A DNA stretch of 64,000 nt from Acanthaster planci (lineage: Eukaryota > Echinodermata > Asteroidea > Valvatida > Acanthasteridae), in contig NW_019091537.1 in the NCBI RefSeq assembly GCF_001949145.1, positions 122,001 through 186,000 of the forward strand. Direction: 5' to 3'. The translations under genes were made by a program, and so were the position numbers. The notes below the pieces were generated by a model that saw nothing but the letters and a program-made list of their open reading frames with translations, was not told the DNA's origin and searched no databases. Of this stretch, positions 1-10,042 are shown piece by piece; the stretch's first letter is position 1; each line of letters opens with the position of its first letter.

Positions 1-2689
1 TACATCCAAAAAGTGCCATTTCAACCTGGCGAGACATTTGACCCCAATAGAGAAACAGGAAAAACTTCCCTGCGGACCCTGACAAGTGTAGTCATGGCTA
101 CAGCACAGAATGTTGGAAACGGAGGAAAAAAATTGGAAATGAAAGGGGGAAAAAAATCTGAAATCCTGTTAATATAGCAAAAGAATATGGCTGTTCAACC
201 GGGAAGAGCCAGTTAACTAGGTGTTGTTGTATGGGGAAGAGTGGACTGTTGGGATAGGTCGTCATACATGTAGGTAGTCATATACAGTGCCTCATCTTTT
301 TAGAGTTGGAAAACAGAGATTCATTCAGCATCACACTTCTGAAAAAAAAACCCCATCTTAGCTATGCAGTAAGAGATATTCACAGGTAGCATGTCTTGTG
401 GTATACTAGTTTGGCATACATATCAGTCAATTGAATGTTTGTTGCTTCATTACACCTACAGTTAGGGACGGGATCAAAAATACAGAGATCGTTCGCACGC
501 GTGCGAATGCCAGGAAGGCATTCTTTTGTTCAAGCTACCTCCACTTTGCATGGGTGAGAAGGGCTGTCCCGTTCCCTCGCGTTCCTCTACAACAAAAGAC
601 CTGTCACAGTCTGTGCACACAGCAAGATGTTGTGGCCCCCCCCCATGGTGGCATAAAACCTATGCGAAGAAAATGTGAAGTCCCCAAAACAAGAATGGTG
701 ATCGAACAACCATCCATGGATTCGCAAACAGTGGGGAAAATTAAATGCCACTCTTCTGCTTAAGACATTTCTTTTTAATTCTCTGAAGTAGAGCACTTCA
801 GCACTGCATTCCACAAAGTAATACTTTGCTTCTTAACATTGTTTAAAGTTTTGAGAGGAGGTGTTTGTTATTAGAACATCTTTCTAGCCTTTGGGGTTTG
901 CTGATTGTCCCATTATTTTCTTTCCCTATGAGGAGCCTGCCAATACTGAACTTAAAGAAAAAAACATTAGTGCTTTAATACGATGTCAGCACTCTTCGCA
1001 CTAGAATTAGGGGAAGGATTTTGAGCCCTACCAATCACATTATTTTCATTCCAGGTTGTATCCCTCCCTGTCACAGGGCATTATCGCCATCACAAATTTA
1101 TTCTACCATTTCAGAGTTTTGTCATTGACATCTAGGCAAAAACATTTCATCCCCCAACTGGCTGCTCTTTTTAAAGATTTTTAATCTTTAATTTTAAGCA
1201 CCTCCAACAAAAAGAATATTCCTGCCTTTGCACATTTAAAAATAAAATCCAACCATACTTGTGCTTCACAACAACAATGTATTTGTGGTTGTCCGAGTGT
1301 ATGCCAGTGTGCTGTTATTGACGACATACGACTTTCCAAGAAAATAAAGAGAGAATGGAGGGGAAGTTGTTGCAATTTATCACTGTGTAAATATAAGAAA
1401 TACATGTATATTCATTTGGGCTGTTCAGCAGAATATTTTCCCTTCCAAAAAAGTGAATAAATTTTTGTGGAAGAAGTAATAAATTTTAAGGCCTGCAAAA
1501 TGCTATTTTTCATAATTTAATGTCAAGAGAAGGTGAAGGAACATTATTTAATTTATCCAAGGCTGTACAACAAAGTCTGGCTAGTGGCCAGGCAGAGTCC
1601 TGGCAGGGGCTTGAAGGGGGCCCAGGATTTCCCGTGGTGATGCTCTTTCTTGGCAACAGTGGCATAACTCTGGGACTGCCCAAGTGTATCCTACCAATGG
1701 CTCCTTTACTTGCTAAGAATCAACTTATTAATTGGCTGAGGATTTACCATCAATGTATCTGCCCCCAAGTCTTCCTACAAAGATAGCCTGGGTGACCCAA
1801 ATACTTAAAAAGATACATTGTATCTTATGGAACAATAGAGCTGTCAATCACTCCTCAGAAGATTTGTATTCCTGCAGAGCTGGGGTGGATTTATTCTAGA
1901 ATTTTTTATCTTCCGGATTTGCTGAGCCAGTTGCAAATAATCATTTAGTCCCAAGGTATTTTCTGGTGTATTGGCGTCTAAGTCAATTAAAAATTATAAT
2001 ATTAAGTATTAAAACAGCCAAATAATTTTTTGTTTGATGTTTAGAACGGTAATTAAGGGTTTGACAAGACTGACCAGCTCTAAGCCTGAGTTATCGAGAG
2101 TTCCTGAAGTGTCGACTTTCGCAGCATCTTTTGAAAATAAAAATTAACCCAGATTGCGTCAATTGAGCTTTGTGAAACCTACAACAGTTAGTTCCGTTTA
2201 AATGTCTTGGAAAATCTCTCTAAGGGATTTAATTTGTTTCGTTGAAACCGTTAAATATTTAAACTTCCGACCCTTACTGTCATGGAAAAGTTTGCATCCA
2301 AACATATCCAAAACAGAGGCAATAACGTGGATGACGAATGCAAGCGGTCTGTTGTCCGCCTAATGTCATTTGTGCACCTCGTATAGATGGGGGAAATCAT
2401 GGAATGTAATGGTCGGTGATGGTACTTTTGCATCATACAGTGGTCAAGTACTTTGAGGAAAAAAGGAAATTTTAAAAAAGTATTTATGGAAGACCAGTTT
2501 TTATCGGATGAATTCATTAATCATTATTGTTCAGACCAAGAGAAAAATAAAAGTAGCAAGGGAATAAAGTCAGGAGAGTATTCCAAATAAAGTCTCTGTG
2601 GAGCTTTCATCCAACTAAAGATTGACAGCTGACCCACCATCATGTATAACAATTGTTCCAATAGACTTCTGATTGACAGCCCCCTTGGC
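1..2689. other. Noncoding stretch upstream of the PAS-B exons
   Basis: I see no convincing exon here. The open frames are short, lack splice context and have no recognisable domain. Since the first PAS-B exon downstream starts in mid-codon, this stretch is most simply an intron of the bHLH-PAS gene. The missing bHLH, PAS-A and first part of PAS-B would then lie further upstream, outside the window. It is AT-rich, with A and T homopolymer runs and no clear transposon ends. Confidence 0.6.
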
Positions 2690-3330
2690 ATGTTCCTAAC
2701 ACCCTACTGCCAAATATATTAATACAAGTTTCCCTTCTTGGCATTTTTTAGCCTAACCTAGATCAAGTGTGGTTTTTATTATTTTCACTAACACAACCGC
2801 CCAATTATTTTATTCAGAGCACCCAACCCACCAAAAATATAAATTCTTCCCCCTCTGCATTTCTCTAAGGTTTTATTTTTTTTTTCTTTTTTATTCCGAG
2901 CAGCCTACCTGCCAATAATATTAATTCTTCCTTCCTATCCTCGCATTTATTTTCTATCCACACCTTGTGGTTTATATTTTTTTCCCAACTGCATTTTTTT
3001 CAGAACATCCATCCCAGCCCATCAAAATATATTCATTCTTACTCTTCGGCATTTATTTTCTATCCACACCTAGACCACTTGTGGTTTTTATTTTTTCCCA
3101 GCATCGCTGCATTTTTTATTCGGAGCATCTATCCCAACCCATCGAAATATATTAATTCTTTCCTCCCTGGCATGTTTTTCTGTCCAAACTAAGACCTGGT
3201 CTTTATTTGTTTTCCCTGTACCTGTTCTCATTTTTTCCTCATTCCAAGCACCCAACTGGTCAAAATGTATTATTTCTTTCCTCCTTGACATTTTTTTATC
3301 CAAACCTTGACCACAAGGGTTTTCATTAAG
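2690..3330. repeat. Degenerate pyrimidine-rich tandem repeat, about 115-bp period
   Basis: A block recurs about six times with roughly 80-120-bp spacing. Each unit has an AAATATATTAATTCTT-like core, then TTCCTCCCTGGCATTT, a TATCCACACCT...TTGTGGTTTTTATTTTTT segment, and ATTCGGAGCACCCAACCC. Cores are near 2713, 2835, 2914, 3024, 3145 and 3263. The + strand is strongly pyrimidine-biased. The copies have diverged, so this is an old tandem array. Two overlapping + strand frames open here because the repeat avoids stops, not because they are genes. Confidence 0.75.
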
Positions 3331-3922
3331 AATGTATACAATGTGGGAAGTCGGTACATCAAAGGGACAGAATGAGCGTTTATAAGAGGGAAGAAAAAAC
3401 ATCTTATTGGACCAGACACTTATTCAGCCAAGGCTCAGCCTCAAGAACAGCTTGTATGCATGTTCTTCACATCTTTGTTGTGCCCCTGCCGTTCTCGCAG
3501 GCACAGGAACGACAGTTAACATAACAATACTCTCTGAATCACTCATGCGTGGGAACGGGCAGGAACACGTTCCAAGGTGCTCTTCGGAATGGGGGTGAAC
3601 GGGAGGGCGTGCAGAACGGAAGGGAACACGTGCGAACGGTCTCTATTGCAGCATTTATGTAGATTCAAGTGATATTGAAGTGCCAATTGGAAAAGATGTT
3701 CAGTAAAAACTCAAATTTCACAGATTTTTAGAGCTAGAGCGTATATGCAGAACTCTGTGGTGTTAAGTGCAAAATTCTCTTGGCTAATTGGACCGTCTTT
3801 CCTTCTTATCTGGAGATGGTCAAGGGGTAATCCTGGAATACATAACCTAGAATCACGCTGTTGCCGTCTAATATATTTTTCAGTTGATTTCAGTTTTATA
3901 TTTGGCATGTTTGTTTTTGCAG
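3331..3922. other. Intronic sequence just upstream of the first visible exon
   Basis: No gene is seen. The segment around 3500-3640 is richer in GC (repeated GGAACG/GAACACG-like words), which may be a decayed repeat. The segment ends with a T-rich tract and TTTTTGCAG, which serves as the acceptor for the exon at 3923. Confidence 0.55.
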
Positions 3923-4029
3923 GATCATCACGCTTATTGGCTATGAACCCCATGAGTTGGTAGGCAAAACCGTGTACCAGTTTCACAACCCCCTTGATGC
4001 CCGAAAAGTCAGCGATTGCCACTCCAACT
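3923..4029 (+). CDS. bHLH-PAS transcription factor, internal exon encoding the middle of PAS-B (HIF-alpha/SIM type)
   Basis: This 107-nt exon has acceptor TTTTTGCAG at its 5' side and donor GTAAGT at 4030. It begins with one base completing the previous codon and ends one base into a codon. It encodes about 35 residues, starting IITLIGYEPHELVGKTVY and ending in LDARKVSDCHSN. The GYEP-EL-GK-Y signature followed by a late LD and an HxN is the PAS-B segment found in HIF-alpha and SIM proteins. These dimerise with ARNT to bind DNA in the nucleus, and PAS-B contributes to that interface. The exon joins in frame to the one at 5896. The upstream part of PAS-B is outside the window or unrecognised. 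HIF-alpha is favoured over SIM or trachealess, but this is not proven. Confidence 0.85.
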
Positions 4030-5895
4030 GTAAGTGATTTCAGATTTGTGGGTTTTTGTTTTTCTTTAAATTTGCATTTTCCTGTTTGTTTAACCCATCT
4101 GAGTACCTCGTTTATCTTCCAAATGGGCCCATGCTCTATTTCCTTTTGTCAAATGGGTGTTAATGGGAGCATAACGTGAACTGTGCCCTGAGCCTGACAA
4201 TCCTCTCAGAGAGGAAGTCGAAGATGAAACGGCAGGAAAAATACTTGGAAGGAAACGCAGGTCGGGTGTGCTGGTGGTAATGCTGGTCAATTCCTCTGTA
4301 TTGGGGGGAAAGGAAATATAAAACGCAAAAGTGCTGATTCAGCCAAGACTCAGTGAGTTTGCACATGCATGTGGGTCAGAGGTCAATATAGCAGTGTGAC
4401 CATCAAGCTACCTTAAACAGCTCTGTGACAAAATTGTTACGTCTGCTCCGCTACCAAAACTCCCTCCAAGTTGAAGCTGTGCTTCACCAGTATTTATGCT
4501 ATTGGAGAAATTTACTACTGAATTACATTTGCAGAAGTTATGTCCCAGAATAATCTTAACTCTTTAATGACCAGTATGAATGCACTTGTGAAAAATTGTT
4601 CCTGAACTTTCTTGACATTTTAAGGTTCTTCATTAAGTTTGTCAAGGTCACACATCCCACATGCACAGCACACTTGTTCTTTAGTTATGGGGACATACAC
4701 CTGCCATTACACTTACTGGTATTTTGTGGGGACCAAAAATGTGGGGACAGCAGGAGTCCGCATAACTCGTCCCTAATTTGCTTAACAATTGAAAACTTCC
4801 GCATAATGCAGTTAGGGCATACCCACTGTGTTCTAGCATGCAGTTACGTAGCTGTTTTTTTAACATGCTCATTTGGGGATTCATAACAATGGACTCAAAT
4901 CTGTGATGCATTTTTAGTTCAAGCCAAGTTCAGACCTTTTCCCAACTTTTTGAGGCTTGTTAGTGCACAAGCTACGGTATGGCAGTAGCCACTTGCTGTA
5001 GATGTGCTTGTTACTGTCAGCCAAAGTCAGTGGATTCAGACATTGCCTCTGACTCACAGGGTTTTCAAGTCTACCTTAGACCTAGACAGGGACTCGACCG
5101 TAACTTCAACAACAGCGACAATATTTATTTCCATAGTGACATTATTTATAACAACCACATGTGCATGTGGATTTTAATTACATGTAATACTAGGGTAAGT
5201 TAAATAATATTGAAAATGATAGCACATTGTTTAAGCTTCACATGAAAATAAATGATACCAACATGAAGGAAAATGGTGAAGCAAGGCTTATGTACCTTTC
5301 CCTTGGACAAGATAAAACAAGACTCGACACGAGACACACAGTGAGACCCGATAGCTTTTAGAAAACTTACATTTGAATCTCAGAACAAGATGTAATCATT
5401 AGTTTCTTCAATTTTTTAGCCAAGGAAACCACAGTATTACACTCTTTTAATTTAACTCCAAGTTCATCCCTATATCTGAGACCACATTGAAATGGACTGT
5501 TTCTAAAAAACGATCTTCTGCTTTTTCTCACATAGAACGATCACCTCTTAATGAACTACATGTATGTGTGTCCCGTGCAGACGAACAGAGGCTGTAAATG
5601 AAAATAGATGATCAAACACTGCAGTGTAGCAATCAAGTCCATCACAAGTCGTCTTAATAACAGGGTGAATGATGACAAAGGAATGCTTTTGTCACTGCCA
5701 GTTTTAATACGGGAAGCTTGACGTGATGCCAAGTCTGGATGGCTTGTTATGGACTCAACTACAACACTGCAAGACTGCCCTCAATTGGGCAAAACAGGTT
5801 TTTCAAGGACTCCAGTCCGTATCAGCATCTTCAAACATCTTGATTTTTTTTGTATTTTGCAAACTGATTTCTGTTTCGTCATTCTGTTCTTTTAG
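4030..5895 (+). other. Intron between the two PAS-B exons
   Basis: Bounded by donor GTAAGT and by a T-rich acceptor tract ending CTTTTAG. No coding potential is seen inside. Around 4690-4770 there is a short segment with repeated TGTGGGGAC words; similar words recur near 25470-25520. Confidence 0.8.
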
Positions 5896-6040
5896 TAATC
5901 ATGAAGGGCACCAGTGCTACCAAGTATTACCGCTTCATGGGCAAGAACGGATCCTGGGTGTGGCTCCAGACAAGAGCCACCATCATTTACAACACCAACA
6001 ACGTGGCCCAGTACATCGTCTGCATGAACTATGTCATAGG
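5896..6040 (+). CDS. bHLH-PAS transcription factor, internal exon encoding the end of PAS-B
   Basis: This 145-nt exon is flanked by TTCTTTTAG and donor GTCAGT. Its first two bases complete the codon left open by the exon at 3923. It encodes LIMKGTSATKYYRFMGKNG, then SWVWLQTRATIIYNTNN, then IVCMNYVIG. The pattern KG-xxxT-x-YYRF-x-K-x-G-xx-VW-x-QT-x-AT-x-IYN ... IVC-x-NYV is the C-terminal beta-sheet of PAS-B in HIF-alpha and SIM proteins. TKYYRF is SIM-like, while IYNTNN and IVCxNYV are HIF-like. Two bases of a glycine codon remain at the end and are completed by the exon at 7357. The downstream activation region favours a HIF-alpha-like assignment. CLOCK, AhR and p160 PAS-B sequences fit worse. 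Confidence 0.9.
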
Positions 6041-7356
6041 GTCAGTATGCCGTTCGCTCGCGGAGAAGATAGAGCTGCACTGGCAAACCAGAAAAAGATT
6101 GTCGCAGCGCTTGCAGTGTACCTAATGAGATGTAGGTTTGCAGTAGCACCGTGCAAATCTCTCTCTTGTGTGTGTGTGTGTGGACAGTGTCTTGAGAGCA
6201 TCCTGTCTCATGGAGATGGCCAGAGCATACTGTTCAACATTTCTTCTTAGAACTTCATTTACCCACCAAAGAGAAGTGGTGCTGCTGTGCACCTGTGTCT
6301 CATTGCTAAGTCCACGGTGCAAACCTTCAAATCATATTTGGAGTCTACTTGGACCTTTTGGAATACCTCACTCGGATCACAGAGCCTCCTTTGAACAAGC
6401 AGTATTACCAGTTTAGGGCTGAGTCTGTTCGATTCATTCGCTATTCAAATATTCGACTTTCAATTCGATTGCATATCGGAACAGTTGGTCTTACCTACCA
6501 GCAGTATTGTTGATGACTAAACCATAAACGAAATCAGTTACAATAGCACACGCAAATTGTGCTTTATAATCACAATAATAGCTTCTCACATCAAGGAGCA
6601 TCTCCAGCCAAGGTGTAGCAAGATTTAAGAAACGAACAATACTTCTTGCCCCACTGAAATTTTCTATTCCTTTTAAATATTTTAATGAATAATTTGCTTT
6701 TTGAGCCGTAAGATTTCTGTCGCTTTTCTTCTGAATCTGCTTCAAAAAAGCGTCTATAGTGCAACTTTTCTCATTTAAAACATAAGAAAATTCTCCCATC
6801 CTTTTCATCCATTTTGCATTTGAATATTCAGATGCAGAAAATGGCATTCAAATATTGGATAATCGATCGAATATTCGGATATTCGGCACAGCCCTATACC
6901 AGCTCATGTTCCGTACTAAATAGCTCATATTCCCACAGTACCTTTTCGAGCATTCTAAATGATGAGTTTCTACACTGTAAGATTTTTTTTGCTGCATTAA
7001 TTGTGTACTACCAATATCATGGCAAGGTAATGAATGTCATCGTCTGGTGCATTGTCTCAAATTTCTCAAGACAGCTAGCCTGGCTTAATTGGGCTTATGC
7101 ATTAATGGGATAAAACCCAAAATGATCAGCTTATCTTGAACAATTCTGCAGCTGACAGAAATGTAACATGACGTTCATTGTCATGGCATTCTCCAACAGT
7201 AGTAAGAACGTAAATTAATGGACACAAAAAAATGAGATGGATCTCACAACGAAAAAGAAACCTCTAGAAGCTGTCCAATTTTAAAGGAGGGTGATTTGGT
7301 GAATTCGGTAACGTTGTAAGAGTCTCTCTCTCACTCTCTCTCTCTTGTTTTTGCAG
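6041..7356 (+). other. Intron before the large C-terminal exon
   Basis: Starts with GTCAGT and ends with a CT-rich tract (TCTCTCTC runs at about 7322-7346) and TTTTTGCAG. It carries a (GT)n microsatellite at about 6168-6182 and a complete MITE-like element at 6412-6896, listed separately. No exon is seen. Confidence 0.75.
6412..6896 (-). mobile_element. MITE-like element with GGGCTG termini and AATATTCG-rich ends (copy 1)
   Basis: The left end reads TTTAGGGCTGAG and the right end GGCACAGCCCTA, giving inverted GGGCTG termini. Both ends are rich in AATATTCGAATATTC-like words. TACCAG at 6406-6411 and again at 6897-6902 may be a target-site duplication. The element is about 485 bp. Its minus strand has a short open frame of 118 codons with no recognisable transposase, so it is probably non-autonomous. 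A second copy in the opposite orientation is at 33014-33467. The ends resemble hAT-derived MITEs, but this is inferred from termini alone. Confidence 0.7.
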
Positions 7357-10042
7357 GAAAGATGTTGGTGAACGATCTCTGCTCATGGAAGAGATGGCAA
7401 AAAGCAGAGGAGGCAATGAGTTGTGTAGCAGCATAGTGGACAGCGACTGCGGTGATAGTATCCCCAGTCCCAGCAGCGACATGGCCAGTGGTTACACACC
7501 AGCGAGCGTTGCCTCGTCTGTCACCTCTGGCATTGGCTCGGGCTCTGACATGGATGAGCCCTCCCTCAAGCCAGTCAAGCAGGAGGTGGACTTTGATGAG
7601 CTCATCCCCAAGGCAGTCCGTGACAAGGAGGAGATCAAGAAGCCAGCCCCCGAGCAGGACATCAGCTTCGCTGCCCTCCTGAAGATGGACAACTTGAAGA
7701 GGATGTATGGAGCCACTGATAAGATGGACACAGCAGAGAAGGTGGACAGTGTGAAGAAACAAGAGAGTATGTCAAAGGGCATGACCTTTGCTGCACCTGG
7801 AACCGTGAACAGTGATGGGATTTCTGTGAACAATATAGAGGGACCCTTTAGCAATCCTCTTCAGCATAAATCAACAGAAATCCAGGAGTCCTTCCAGAGA
7901 GCAACTCAGAATCCTGCTGTGGATGTGTTGCTTCCCATGCAGACTTTCTCACCAGTGAGTGAGGCGAGCTCGGACTCGAGTAGTACTGCAGAAGTGAGTT
8001 CACCACCAATGGCAGTAGCGTTGCCGTCTGACGGCCAAGATGCCCGGATGGCAAGCGTCGGAGAGGAGGATGAGAGCCTGTTCAAGGACCTGCTGGAGTT
8101 GACTAAGGATGACAACATGGACAACCCATCATCGCAGCTGAATTCAGAACTTCCCCGCATGTCCTTCAGTGTGAACAGCCCCAGCAACCTGAGCCAGCTG
8201 CTGAACAGTCAGAGCGCTGCCAGCATCTCGTTGGGGATGTCCAGTCCCGAGTCCCAAGACCTCGTGGATGACTGCCTAGAGGGCGATGATGAAGTCTTCA
8301 ATGGCAGGCCTGAGTCAACTGAACCTTCTTCCAGCATCTTAGCGGGACTCCTGACCAAACCACGGGCCCAAGAGCCGACCGGCAATGGTGCATCCGGCCC
8401 ATCTCTTGACCCTCCCCCGAGTCAGGGTAACCTGCATTACATGAACATGTCCGTCACCAAGGTAGACCCCATGATGTCTGGAGCCAGCAGCCAGTTGCCA
8501 GATGACATAGCCAACTTCTCACTTGAGTTCTGTCAGCCAGTTATGGACCAGGCAGCGTGTGATGCTATCACAGCCCTTGGCGGGGACTTTTTTGTACCTG
8601 ACCCCATGGACAAGGGTAGGAATGGAGCCACCATAACGGAGGTCACTGATATTGAAGACAATGGACTGCTCCTCAACACCAGTGAATCAGAAATCAGTGC
8701 TGCTTCAAATCCGCTTGCGAATCTTGTGAATAGTCCTCCAAAGATGCCAAATGGCATAGTACAAACTCAAGTGCCCTTGGCACAGCCTCACAATATTTCA
8801 CTTGACTTACACAGGAACGTTACCGAGCGAATATCGCAGTTGGATATCAAAGACAGTGGCAGGGCTCTGGCTCCACAGATCAATGAATCTGCTAATGCCC
8901 CAATCTTACATGCCCTGCTGCTTGAGAGCAGGGCAAACAGTCAAACTGCTGAGAAGTCTAGAGGGCAGCGTCCTGCACCACTTAGCAGCAACGGACTCGA
9001 TAGTGTAAGTGATGTCTTGGGTCCAATAACGCCTTGTACCAAAGCCGCAGTGGATGCTGTGGACTCACTCATACAGGACTTTGATGAAATGCCAGGTACT
9101 AATACTGCAGACCCCGTATTTGCCAGATTGAATGGTAACAACAACATGGTGAACCAGGAGAATTACGTCCTTCTGCAGCAGATGGACCAGCAGCGGAAAC
9201 ACATGGCTGAGGAACATCGCAGACAGCAGCAAATCCTGATGGAGAACCAAGCCAAGCAACAGAAACAGCTTGAAGAGCAGCAGCGACAGCTGCTGCAGAG
9301 CCAGAACCTGCAGGGCCAGTCCATTGAGCAGGCACTGCTGCGCAAGCAAATGCAGCAGAAACTGCAGCAGCAGTATCAGCTTCAACAGCAGCTGCAGCAG
9401 CAGCAGCTGCAGCAGCAGCATCAGCTTCAGCAGCAGCAGCAAACATTACTGGCTCAGCAAGCTGGCATGACAAGCGGCTTGCCGAGGTCAGCCCAGGGGC
9501 CGGAGCTGCAGGGAAACAGCTCCGTGCACGGCCAGGGTTTCGACATGACAGAGTTTGCAGCTCCGCAATCCCGAACAGTCTCAGCAGCGCTTCCAGTTTC
9601 CAGCCACCACAGGCAGCAGCAACAAATGCAGCAGTACTCTGCCTCCCCTCCTCAAAGCGTCATGGATTCCCCTCTTGCACAGCAGCAACTGCAGCGGCAA
9701 CGTGGGAGTCCACCTGTCATGGGGCGATCTCCCCCAGTTGGCAGCCCACACACCCTGCCGCAGCAGTACCCAGGGCAACCGCAGGCCATCCAACAGCAGC
9801 AGCAACCCACTAATCAAGGGGGTTACTCCGGCCAGATGCAGCAGCCTTCCTACTGCAGACAGCAGCAACAAAGCATCGGCGTCATGCCAGAGCAGGCTAA
9901 CAACAACTCTCTGATGTGGAACAACATTGATCCCATGTTGTCTCACCCGAGCATGGCTATGATGAACAGACAGGGCCGGACCATGGAGCAGTCTGATCTA
10001 GATTTCGGATCGGCCAACCCCCACTTGCTGCAACATCAGTAG
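7357..10042 (+). CDS. bHLH-PAS (HIF-alpha-like) transcription factor, last coding exon: disordered transactivation region
   Basis: The exon begins after TTTTTGCAG. One base completes the glycine codon from 6040, and the frame then runs without a stop to TAG at 10040-10042. It encodes about 894 residues (885 counted from the internal Met at 7385). The region is Ser-, Pro- and Gln-rich and looks disordered. Counting from that Met, a sumoylation-type VKQE is at residues 64-67. LxxLL nuclear-receptor boxes are LSQLL at 269, LAGLL at 319 and LHALL at 508. A basic/Gln coiled stretch is at about 598-695, with a second Gln-rich stretch after about 740. Only one LAP tripeptide is seen (495-497), without the LxxLAP spacing of the HIF oxygen-dependent degradation domain. 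No HIF C-terminal transactivation domain is visible. It is therefore either a diverged HIF-alpha or a related factor that has lost oxygen-sensing sites. Confidence 0.88.
9160..9445 (+). repeat. CAG/CAA-rich glutamine-coding tract
   Basis: Within the last coding exon, this stretch is dominated by CAG with interspersed CTG, CAA and AAG. It encodes Gln runs broken by Leu, Lys, Glu and Arg, probably a helical Gln-rich coiled coil. The purest block is about 9355-9440. CAG/CAA mixing suggests selection on the protein rather than a pure expanding triplet. The long minus-strand frames over it (alanine or leucine runs) are shadows. A second, looser Gln-rich tract lies at about 9600-9880. Confidence 0.85.

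Noticed and set aside
431-763. 110-codon + strand open frame near the window start
   Set aside because: No domain, no splice context, low-complexity ends; length is expected by chance.
7331-7762. 143-codon minus-strand frame over the start of the last exon
   Set aside because: Antisense shadow of a spliced, in-phase coding exon; no independent signal.
9065-9473. Minus-strand open frames of about 125 codons over the Gln tract
   Set aside because: They are Ala- and Leu-run shadows of CAG/CTG repeats in the coding exon.
7357-10042. Identification as a p160 nuclear-receptor coactivator (SRC/Taiman)
   Set aside because: LxxLL boxes and polyQ suggest it, but the PAS-B sequence fits HIF/SIM factors and not the diverged p160 PAS-B.
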